NCBI GenBank assembly: GCA_963766345.1
Contig: CAVXZL010000012.1
Span: 186,001-250,000, forward strand
Length of the DNA stretch: 64,000 bases
Reading direction: 5' to 3'
Source of the DNA: DASVFB01 sp963766345
GTDB taxonomy: Bacteria > Actinomycetota > Thermoleophilia > Gaiellales > Gaiellaceae
The position numbers and the translations under genes were made by a program. The notes under the pieces are model-generated. The model saw nothing but the letters and a program-made list of their open reading frames with translations. It was not told the origin of the DNA and searched no databases. Positions 42,635-50,160 of this stretch are shown one piece after another (the first letter of the stretch is position 1; the number at the start of each line of letters is the position of its first letter).

Positions 42635-45487
42635 TTGATCCCACACCTCGACTACACGCGCCGTCGTTTGCTACAGACGTCGCGCCGGCTGCGTGCGCTG
42701 ATCCATGCGCAGACCCGGGGCGTGGACGCGCTACTCGTCTCGCCGCGCGTCGACCGCATCTCCTGGGACGAAGCGCAGGCGCTCGAGTATCGGCCGGTCG
42801 AGCTCGGCGAGCGCTTCGGCCCGCTCTGGGCGACGTACTGGTTTCGCGGGCGCGCCACCGTTCCCGAGGAGTGGCGCGGCGAGCGCGTCGACCTGCTCTG
42901 GCGCTCGAACAGCGAGGCGGCGCTCTGGCTCGACGGGCGCGTGGCCGGCGGGCTGAACCAGCACCACGGCGATGCCGTGCTCGTCGACGACGCTTCGCCG
43001 GGCGCGCTCGAGTTCCAGGTCGAGGTCGCGTGCAACGGGCTCTTCGGCGCGCAGACGTCCGCGGTCGAGCTGACGCAGTGCGAGCTCGGCGTGTTCGACG
43101 CCGACGCGTGCAGGCTCGCGTTCGACTTCGAGGTGCTGCGTGCGCTCGAAGCGCACGAGGCGACCGATCCGACGCTCGCGGGCGACCTCCGCGGCCGGCT
43201 TTCGGACTTCGCCGACGCGTGGGAGCACGACGCCGACGCGGCGCGCCCGATCCTCGAAGAGCTGCTCGAGCGTCACAACGGCAGCGTGACGCACGAGATC
43301 GCCGCCGTGGGGCACGCGCACATCGACACGGCGTGGCTCTGGCCGCTCGCGGAGACGTACCGCAAGATGCTGCGCACGTTCAGCACGCAGGTGCGGCTGA
43401 TGGACGAGTACCCGGACTACCGATTCGCGTGCTCGCAGGCGCAGCAGTACGCGTGGATCAAGGAGCGCAACGCGGATCTGTGGGAGCGCATCCGCGCGAA
43501 GGTCGACGCGGGGCAATTCGTTCCGGTCGGCGGGTCTTGGGTGGAGCCGGATCTGAACATCCCGTCGGGCGAGTCGCTCGTGCGGCAGCTCCTGTACGGG
43601 CAGCGGTTCTTCGAGCAGGAGCTCGGCGCGCGCTGCACGGAGTTCTGGGCGCCCGACGCGTTCGGCTACAACGGCCAGCTGCCTCAGCTCATGCGCTCGG
43701 CGGGGCTGACGCGCTTCTTCACGCAGAAGCTCTCGTGGAACCGGTTCAACAAGCCCGCCCAGCACACGTTCGTGTGGCAGGGCGTCGACGGCAGCGAGGT
43801 GCTCGCGCACTTCCCGCCGGCGGACACGTACAGCAGCACGGCGGACGTCGGCGACCTGCTGAAGACGGCGCGCGAGAGCAAGAGCTTCGACCATTCGCGC
43901 ACGAGCCTCCTCGTCTTCGGCCACGGCGACGGCGGCGGCGGGCCGACGCGCGAGATGCTCGAGACGCTCGCGCGGGCGCGCGACCTGCAGGGGCTGCCGC
44001 GCACGCGTCAGGTCGCGCCGGCCGAGTTCTTCGACGCGCTCGACGCCGAGCCGCGCCCGCGTCCCGTCGTCGTCGGCGAGCTGTATCTCGAGTACCACCG
44101 CGGCACGTACACGACGCAGGCGCGCGTCAAGCACGGGAACCGTCGCGCCGAGCAGGGCCTGCACGACGCGGAGTTCCTGTCGGTCGTACGCGGTGGCGAC
44201 TATCCACGCGAAGAGCTCGAGCGCTTGTGGAAGCTGCTCCTGCTGCAGCAGTTCCACGACATCCTCCCCGGCTCGTCGATCCGGCTCGTCTACGAGGATG
44301 CGGAGCGGGACTTCGCGGAGATCGAGAGGGGCATCGCGGCGCTGACCGGCGAGGGCTCGACACCGGTGAACACGGTCGGCTTCGAGCGGCGCGACGTCGT
44401 CGGCGATCGCATGGTCGAGGCGGCCCCGTATGCGGCCGCGCGCGACGTCGAGCCCGACGACGAGGTACGCGTGGACGGGCTCACGCTCGAGAATGCGCAC
44501 CTCCGCGTGACGCTTTCGCCGGACGGCTCGATCGCGAGCGTCGTGCACAAGGCGACCGGCCGCGAGACGCTCGCGGCTCCGGGGAACCGACTCGAGCTCT
44601 ACGACGACCGGCCCGTCGACTTCGACGCCTGGGACATCGACCCGTACACGCTCGCTACTCGGCGCAACGCACAGCCGGCGGAATCGCACGAGGTCGTCAC
44701 GGCGACGCCCTTGCGCGCGGAGGTCGCGTTCGAGCGTGCGCTCGGCGAGGCAAGCCGCGTGCGGCAGGTCGTCCGCCTCGACGCCGGCTCGTGCCGGCTC
44801 GAATTCCACACAACGGTTGACTGGCACGAGTCGCACACGCTCCTGAAGGTGTGCTTCCCACTCGCAGTGCGCTCGCCGAACGCGACATACGAGATGCCCT
44901 TCGGGTACGCCGAGCGCCCGACGCACTACTCGACGTCGTTCGACCGTGCCCGCTACGAGGTGCCGGGCCACCGCTGGGCCGACCTGTCGGAGCACGGCTT
45001 CGGTGCGGCGGTGCTCACGGACTCGAAGTACGGCTACAGCTGCTACGGCGGCGAGTTGCGCGTGTCGCTGCTGCGCTCGTCGAAGAGCCCCGACCCGGAG
45101 GCCGACATGGGACGGCACGAATTCGCGTACGCGCTCGTCCCGCACGCTGGCGGCTGGCGCGAGGCCGGGATCGTGCGCCAGGGTGTGCTCTTCAACGCGC
45201 CGCTCCGCTCGACCGACGTTGCGCCCGAAAGCTCGTTCGCCTCGGTGGACGACGCGAACCTCGTGCTCGACACGATCAAACGCGGCGAGGACTCCGACGC
45301 GCTCGTCCTTCGCCTGTACGAGGCGCACGGCGGGCGCGGCGTGGCGCGCGTTCGCCTCACCGCGCCGTTCTCGTCGGCGCGGCGCACGAACCTCCTCGAA
45401 GACGAGGGCGACGCGCTCGACGTGGTCGACAGGGCGATCGTCGTCCCGTACCGGCCGCACGGGATCGTGACGGTGATCGCGCGGTGA
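42635..45487 (+). CDS. GH38 alpha-mannosidase (long form)
   Basis: This 950-residue protein carries an N-terminal beta-domain of about 215 residues before the catalytic barrel, as in cytosolic and vacuolar long-form mannosidases. H229 and D231 (AVGHAHIDTAWLW) are Zn ligands, and D341 (WAPDAFGYN) is the nucleophile. LLLQQFHDILPGSSI and the terminal beta-sandwich are present. The TTG start lies seven bases after the ATPase stop. It is distinct in layout from the 796-residue GH38, which suggests the two cut different linkages or positions. Confidence 0.9.
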   Translation: MIPHLDYTRRRLLQTSRRLRALIHAQTRGVDALLVSPRVDRISWDEAQALEYRPVELGERFGPLWATYWFRGRATVPEEWRGERVDLLWRSNSEAALWLDGRVAGGLNQHHGDAVLVDDASPGALEFQVEVACNGLFGAQTSAVELTQCELGVFDADACRLAFDFEVLRALEAHEATDPTLAGDLRGRLSDFADAWEHDADAARPILEELLERHNGSVTHEIAAVGHAHIDTAWLWPLAETYRKMLRTFSTQVRLMDEYPDYRFACSQAQQYAWIKERNADLWERIRAKVDAGQFVPVGGSWVEPDLNIPSGESLVRQLLYGQRFFEQELGARCTEFWAPDAFGYNGQLPQLMRSAGLTRFFTQKLSWNRFNKPAQHTFVWQGVDGSEVLAHFPPADTYSSTADVGDLLKTARESKSFDHSRTSLLVFGHGDGGGGPTREMLETLARARDLQGLPRTRQVAPAEFFDALDAEPRPRPVVVGELYLEYHRGTYTTQARVKHGNRRAEQGLHDAEFLSVVRGGDYPREELERLWKLLLLQQFHDILPGSSIRLVYEDAERDFAEIERGIAALTGEGSTPVNTVGFERRDVVGDRMVEAAPYAAARDVEPDDEVRVDGLTLENAHLRVTLSPDGSIASVVHKATGRETLAAPGNRLELYDDRPVDFDAWDIDPYTLATRRNAQPAESHEVVTATPLRAEVAFERALGEASRVRQVVRLDAGSCRLEFHTTVDWHESHTLLKVCFPLAVRSPNATYEMPFGYAERPTHYSTSFDRARYEVPGHRWADLSEHGFGAAVLTDSKYGYSCYGGELRVSLLRSSKSPDPEADMGRHEFAYALVPHAGGWREAGIVRQGVLFNAPLRSTDVAPESSFASVDDANLVLDTIKRGEDSDALVLRLYEAHGGRGVARVRLTAPFSSARRTNLLEDEGDALDVVDRAIVVPYRPHGIVTVIAR

Positions 45488-46236
45488 TCGTCTGCGTCGG
45501 CCTCGCGACGCGGGACACGATCTACGCGCTGCCGCGGCATCCCGGCCCGGACGAGCGCGTGGTCTCGACCGACCGCATGCTCGCGGGCGGCGGCCCGGCT
45601 GCAACCGCGGCCGTCGCGATCGCACGGCTGGGCGTCGACGTCCGCTTCGTCGGCGTGATCGAGGGAACTCTGGACGAGGTCGAAGTCGTGCGCATGCCGG
45701 GCCGCATGGTGCAGAGCACGATCCTCGTGACGCCCGGCGCCCGCGCGATCGTGACGGAGGAGGCGACGCCGTTCGAAGCGCCGACCGAGGCTCTCGAGGG
45801 CGCCGACTGGGTTCACGTCGACCACGTCGGCTACCACGCGCTGCGGGCGCGCGACGTGCGCCTGTCCGTCGACGGCGGCAACGCGATCGAGGGTCTCGAT
45901 CTCGAAGGCGTCGACCTCTATGCGCCGACGGAGGCAAGAGACGACGGACGTCGCGCGAAGCTCACCGTCGTGACACGCGGCGCGGACGGCTGCACGGCCT
46001 ACATCGGCGACGAGCGGATCGACGTGCCGGGCTTCGCCGTCGAGGGCGTCAGCACACTCGGCGCCGGTGACGTCTTCCACGGTGCGCTCCTCGCGTGCTT
46101 CGTGCGCGGGCTCGAGCTCCGAGCTGCGCTGCTGCACGCAAACGCGTGCGCCGCGCTCTCGTGCCGCGCGCTCGACGGCCGTTCGACAATTCCGACCTGG
46201 GACGAGCTCGAGCAGGCGGTCGCCGATGGCGAGTGA
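45484..46236 (+). CDS. PfkB-family sugar kinase
   Basis: This 250-residue ribokinase-fold protein starts VIVCVGLATRDTIYALPRHP with substrate loop AGGGPAATAAVAIARLG. It ends with the catalytic signature GVSTLGAGDVFHGALLA, which contains the base Asp. It is about 50 residues shorter than ribokinase, mostly around the expected PNxxE motif (here APTEARDDG), similar to ketohexokinase-like members. GTG overlaps the GH38 stop (GTGA). The likely role is phosphorylation of a hexose or ketose released by the mannosidase or GH13 enzyme. Confidence 0.82.
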   Translation: MIVCVGLATRDTIYALPRHPGPDERVVSTDRMLAGGGPAATAAVAIARLGVDVRFVGVIEGTLDEVEVVRMPGRMVQSTILVTPGARAIVTEEATPFEAPTEALEGADWVHVDHVGYHALRARDVRLSVDGGNAIEGLDLEGVDLYAPTEARDDGRRAKLTVVTRGADGCTAYIGDERIDVPGFAVEGVSTLGAGDVFHGALLACFVRGLELRAALLHANACAALSCRALDGRSTIPTWDELEQAVADGE

Positions 46237-47677
46237 GTGGTGGAGTGACGCCGTCTTCTACGAGATCTACGTGCGCAGCTTCGCCGACTCGAACGGCGAC
46301 GGCGTCGGCGACCTTCCCGGGATCACGCAACGCCTGCCGTACCTGCGCGATCTCGGCGTCGACGCGCTCTGGCTGACGCCGTTCTACCCGTCGCCGGGCG
46401 CCGACCACGGCTACGACGTCGCCGACTACGTCGACGTCGATCCGCTGTTCGGCACCCTCGCCGACTTCGACGAGCTGCTCGCCGCCGCGCACGAGCTGGG
46501 TCTGCGCGTGATCGTCGACATCGTCCCGAACCACACGTCGAACGAGCATCCCTGGTTCGCCGAAGACCGATCGCGCTACGTCACGGCGCCCGCCGGTGGC
46601 ACGCTGCCGAACAACTGGCCGTCGAACTTCGGCGGCCCGGCGTGGACGCTCGACGAGGAGAGGAACGAGTACTACCTCCACCTCTTCGCGCCCGAGCAGC
46701 CCGACCTCGACTGGCACAACCCGCAGGTGCGCTCCGACTTCGACGAGATCCTCCGCTTCTGGCTCGACCGCGGCGTGGACGGCTTCCGCATCGACGTCGC
46801 TCATGCGCTCATCAAGAACGAGACGCTCGCCGACGAGCCGGAGCCGTTTCCCTCGAGCCGCTTCTCGTCGGACTGGCGCACGGCGATCGACCGGCCGGAG
46901 GTGCATGACATCTACCGCGACTGGCGGCGCGTCGCCGACTCGTACGACGGCGATCGCGTGCTCGTCGGCGAGATCGTGTTCTCGGATCAGAAGCGCCTGG
47001 CGCCGTACCTGCGCCCTGACGAGCTGCAGCTCGCGTTCAACTTCTCGCTCGTGTTCCAGGACTGGAACGCGGACGCGATCCGCGAGTCGATCGAGTCGTC
47101 GCTCGCGGCACTGCCGGTCGTGACGTGGGTTCTGGAGAACCACGACGTCACGCGGATTGTCACGCGCTTCGGTGAACGCCAGGCGCGCGCGGCTGCGCTG
47201 CTGCTGCTCGCGCTGCCGGGGCCTGTGTTCCTTTACCAGGGGCAGGAGCTCGGGCTCGAGGAGGTCGACCTGCCTGACGCCGTGCGCCAGGACCCGATCT
47301 TCAAGCGCACCGGCGGCGAGCGGAAAGGACGCGACGGCTGCCGCGTGCCGTTGCCGTGGACGCGCGAGCTGCCGGACCGTGCGTGGCTGCCGATGCCGGC
47401 AGCGTGGGCGAAGCGTTCGGTCGAGACGCAGCTCGAGGACGCGTCGTCGTTCCTCTCGCTGTATCGCCGCGCAATCGAGCTGCGGCCGGGCGGCGGTTTC
47501 GCCTGGCGCGACTCTCCGCCCGGGTCGTTGGTGTTCACGCGCGAGCGGGTGACGTGCGCCGTGAACGTGAGCGCCGAGCCGTTCGCCCTGCCGCAAGGCG
47601 ACGTGCTGCTGACGAGCGAGCCCGTCGCGGACACATTGCCGCCCGGCGCGGCGGCGTGGATCGGGACATGGCCGTAG
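46226..47677 (+). CDS. GH13 alpha-glucosidase-type enzyme
   Basis: This 483-residue (beta/alpha)8 glycosidase opens WWSDAVFYEIYVRSFADSNG, typical of alpha-glucosidase, oligo-1,6-glucosidase and trehalose-cleaving enzymes. It has catalytic D190 (GFRIDVAH), E249 (LVGEIVF) and D307 (ENHDVTR), and VDIVPNHTS region I. The C-terminal domain is short. There is no signal peptide. It overlaps the kinase gene by 11 bases and ends the plus-strand operon. It extends the locus from mannosides to alpha-glucosides. Confidence 0.9.
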   Translation: MASEWWSDAVFYEIYVRSFADSNGDGVGDLPGITQRLPYLRDLGVDALWLTPFYPSPGADHGYDVADYVDVDPLFGTLADFDELLAAAHELGLRVIVDIVPNHTSNEHPWFAEDRSRYVTAPAGGTLPNNWPSNFGGPAWTLDEERNEYYLHLFAPEQPDLDWHNPQVRSDFDEILRFWLDRGVDGFRIDVAHALIKNETLADEPEPFPSSRFSSDWRTAIDRPEVHDIYRDWRRVADSYDGDRVLVGEIVFSDQKRLAPYLRPDELQLAFNFSLVFQDWNADAIRESIESSLAALPVVTWVLENHDVTRIVTRFGERQARAAALLLLALPGPVFLYQGQELGLEEVDLPDAVRQDPIFKRTGGERKGRDGCRVPLPWTRELPDRAWLPMPAAWAKRSVETQLEDASSFLSLYRRAIELRPGGGFAWRDSPPGSLVFTRERVTCAVNVSAEPFALPQGDVLLTSEPVADTLPPGAAAWIGTWP

Positions 47678-47704
47678 TCCAGGACTCGGGACCTGTCCGG
47701 AGGG

Positions 47705-48493
47705 TCACGTCCGCCAGGCGTCGAGCACCGAGCCGGAGCCGAGCAGCGAGAAGTCGCCGCGCTCGCGGATCGCGCGCGCCGCGTCGACGAACGCACCGAC
47801 CGCCGTCCACGTCAACGCGCCGCCGACACTCACGCGCTGTGCGCCGGCGCCGACGATCTCGCCGAGCGAGAGCGTCGGCCGCGCGAGCACGTTCACCGGC
47901 TTCGACAACGCCGAGCACACCTCCGCGATCTGCTCGACGGTCGCGAGGCCCGGCGCATAGAGGACGTCCGCCCCCGCAGCCTCGTACGCCTGAAGGCGCG
48001 CGATCGTGTCGGCGAGATCGGGGTTCCCACGCAGCAGATTCTCCGCGCGAGCCGTGAGCGTGAACGGGAACGGCAAGGCGCGAGCGGCTTCGACCGCGGC
48101 CTCGACACGTTCCGCGGCATGTGCCGCGTCGTACAGGCGGCCGGCACGGTCCCAATCCTCGATCGAGCCGCCCACGGCTCCCGCTTCGGCGACGCGGGTG
48201 ATCGCGTGCGCGGCCGCCTCCGGCTCCGGGCCGTAGCCGTTCTCGAGATCCACCGACACCGGCAGTTCCGTCACCGCGTCCACCGCCGCCACGTGCGCCG
48301 CCACCTCGTCGAGCGTGACCTCGCCGTCGAGGCGACCGAGCGTGAACGCGAAGCCGGAACTCGTCGTCGCGAGCGCCTCGAAGCCAAGACCCTCGAGCAC
48401 GCGCGCCGACCCCGCGTCCCACGGGTTCGGGATCACGAATGGCTCGCCCGCATGCAGCGCGCGGAAGCGCTCCGCCTTCTCTGCTTGCGTCAA
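47705..48493 (-). CDS. Isocitrate lyase/PEP mutase-family protein
   Basis: This 262-residue TIM-barrel carbon-carbon lyase has FVIPNPWDAGSARVLEGLGF, LPVSVDLENGYG, GGSIEDWD, LTARAENLL, ADVLYAPGL and GAQRVSVGGAL. This is the PEP-mutase/oxaloacetate-decarboxylase-like branch commonly annotated in actinobacteria; the reaction cannot be assigned. The KKCGH-type motif of isocitrate lyase is absent. The TTG start overlaps the LuxR-fusion stop (TTGA), so it is co-transcribed with that regulator. Confidence 0.82.
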   Translation of the reverse strand: MTQAEKAERFRALHAGEPFVIPNPWDAGSARVLEGLGFEALATTSSGFAFTLGRLDGEVTLDEVAAHVAAVDAVTELPVSVDLENGYGPEPEAAAHAITRVAEAGAVGGSIEDWDRAGRLYDAAHAAERVEAAVEAARALPFPFTLTARAENLLRGNPDLADTIARLQAYEAAGADVLYAPGLATVEQIAEVCSALSKPVNVLARPTLSLGEIVGAGAQRVSVGGALTWTAVGAFVDAARAIRERGDFSLLGSGSVLDAWRT

Positions 48494-49512
48494 ATCAGCC
48501 CGACCCGCACCGCGTGCGCCGTCGCGGCCGACCGTGACGACTGCGCGAGCTTGCGCAGGATGTTGGCGACGTGGCGATGCACCGTGTGCTCGCTGAGTAC
48601 GAGCGAGCCTGCGATCTCACGGTTCGACAGCCCGGACGCCACGAGCCGAAGCACCTCGGTCTCGCGCGGCGTCAGCGGCGAGTCGCCGTTCACGTCGATG
48701 GGCGGCGCGTCGTCGAGGAAGCCGGCGAGCGCGCGATGCAGCTCGCGCTGGTCGTCGAGCCACGGCAGGTGCGCGTCGCCGCCGAGCGGGACGAACCGCG
48801 CGTTCGGGAGCAGCGCCGCCAGCTCGCGGCCGCGCGCGATCGGCACCGCGCGGTCGCCGCGGCGGTGGAGCACGAGAGCCGGTGCCTCGACCTGCGGCAG
48901 CACATCGCGCAGGTTCGAACGCAGGTCGAGCTCGAGGAAAGCGGCGGCGACCACAGCGTCCGCCGACCGTCGCTTGTGCGCGCTGAGCCTCGCGATCTCG
49001 TCACCGCTCGCGTGAGGCGCGAACAGGCCGGCGAGCATCTGCGCGGCGAGCGGCCAGTTCGTCCGGACGAAGTCGACGAGCGAGCGGCGCGTCGCCTCGG
49101 GAATGTCGTCGCGCGCGGCATAGCCGCCGAAGAACACGAGCTTGCGTACGCGCTCGGGGTTGTCCCGCGCAAACAGCGCCGTCGCGAGGCCCGCGCACGA
49201 GCAGGCGAAGACCGTCGCCGGCTTGTCCCCGACCGACGCGTCGAGCACGGCACGGAGCACGCGCGCCTCCGACTCGACCGTCGGCGGGTGCGGGAGCTCG
49301 CGCGCAGAGAGCCCGACGCCGATCCGGTCGTAGCGGACGACCCGGTGCGTCGCCGCCAGTTCCTCGAAGAAGCGCCGCACCTCCGGCAGCTCCCACTCGT
49401 CCTCGAGGTGCGTGATCCAGCGCGCGCTGAAGACGAGCAGCGGCCCCTCGCCGATCGTCGCGTAGGCGACCCGCCTGCCGTCGACCTCGCAGAAGCGGAT
49501 GTCCTGCTCCAT
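48490..49512 (-). CDS. Alpha/beta-hydrolase fused to LuxR-type DNA-binding domain
   Basis: This 340-residue protein has residues 1-265 as an alpha/beta-hydrolase fold with oxyanion region GEGPLLVFSARW, nucleophile elbow FACSCAG (Ser flanked by Cys, not the usual G-x-S-x-G), ALVLHRRGD and catalytic His in GDAHLPW. Residues about 275-340 are a LuxR/GerE helix-turn-helix (LTPRETEVLRLVASGLSNREIAGSLVLSEHTVHRHVANIL, split here by its helices). Such fusions are thought to sense a small molecule with the hydrolase pocket. ATG 49512 has TAGCGT eight bases upstream. Confidence 0.88.
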   Translation of the reverse strand: MEQDIRFCEVDGRRVAYATIGEGPLLVFSARWITHLEDEWELPEVRRFFEELAATHRVVRYDRIGVGLSARELPHPPTVESEARVLRAVLDASVGDKPATVFACSCAGLATALFARDNPERVRKLVFFGGYAARDDIPEATRRSLVDFVRTNWPLAAQMLAGLFAPHASGDEIARLSAHKRRSADAVVAAAFLELDLRSNLRDVLPQVEAPALVLHRRGDRAVPIARGRELAALLPNARFVPLGGDAHLPWLDDQRELHRALAGFLDDAPPIDVNGDSPLTPRETEVLRLVASGLSNREIAGSLVLSEHTVHRHVANILRKLAQSSRSAATAHAVRVGLI

Positions 49513-49583
49513 GGCCCGCGACGCTATCTGGCCCGATCGGGCCATGTCAAAAAGATGGCCCGCGACGGCGACGCGACGGGCCA
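49511..49583. promoter_or_regulatory. Cluster of TGGCCCG half-sites in a divergent promoter
   Basis: TGGCCCG occurs at 49512, 49529 and 49556 and its complement at 49538-49544 and 49577-49583. A perfect 16-base palindrome lies at 49529-49544, and an exact 13-base direct repeat at 49511-49523 and 49555-49567. This region covers the LuxR-fusion start and its -10, so it is a candidate autoregulatory operator. Confidence 0.55.
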
Positions 49584-49606
49584 CGCCGCGCACGCATGCT
49601 GGATCG

Positions 49607-50086
49607 ATGCAGTCCCGCTACGTCGACGGCGTCGTCATCCGGCCGCTCCGAACGGGTGACACGGACACCGTGCTGGCCGTCTTCCAGCGCCTCGGCCCCG
49701 AGTCGAGGCGACGCCGCTTCGGCGGCGCCAAGACGCACCTCTCCGCCGCGGAGCTCGAGCTGCTGGCGCGGGTCGACGGAGAGCGCCACGTGCTCGTCGC
49801 CTACACAGAAGGCGATCCGCTCCCCGCAGGGCTCGCGCGCCTCGTCCGCGACGGAAGCTCGGCGGAGGTCGCATTCGAGGTCGCCGACGAGCAGCACGGC
49901 CGCGGCATCGGCACGGCACTCGCGCAGACGCTCGCGGCCGACGCGCGCGCCGCCGGCATCGCCGAGCTGCACGCGACGGTCGCGTGCGACAACGCACGCG
50001 CCATGTCGCTGCTCGCCCGCGTCTCGCGCCGCCTGCGCGCGACGTGGCTCGGCGCCGAGCGCCGGGTCGTCGCGGCCCTCGAATAG
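49607..50086 (+). CDS. GNAT-family N-acetyltransferase
   Basis: This 159-residue protein opens with RPLRTGDTDTVLAVFQRLGPESRRRRF. The acetyl-CoA pyrophosphate loop is present as QHGRGIGTALAQTLAADARAAG (Q/RxxGxG/A motif). The N-terminal GPESRRRRF element is typical of the GNAT domains in actinobacterial acetyltransferases acting on small molecules or proteins. ATG 49607 follows a CATGCT element at six bases. It diverges from the hydrolase-LuxR regulator and could be its target. Confidence 0.8.
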   Translation: MQSRYVDGVVIRPLRTGDTDTVLAVFQRLGPESRRRRFGGAKTHLSAAELELLARVDGERHVLVAYTEGDPLPAGLARLVRDGSSAEVAFEVADEQHGRGIGTALAQTLAADARAAGIAELHATVACDNARAMSLLARVSRRLRATWLGAERRVVAALE

Positions 50087-50160
50087 ACGCCACGCTATCG
50101 GCGCAGATGTGGAAGACTCGCGCCCGGTATTCGGGCTGTCGAGACTGGGAGGACACATCC

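Noticed and set aside
42731..45937. A 1068-codon minus-strand open frame opposite the long GH38 and PfkB genes, and many similar long antisense frames
   Set aside because: High GC makes stops rare in antisense frames; these frames give Arg/Ala-rich low-complexity protein, while the opposite strand encodes complete known families.
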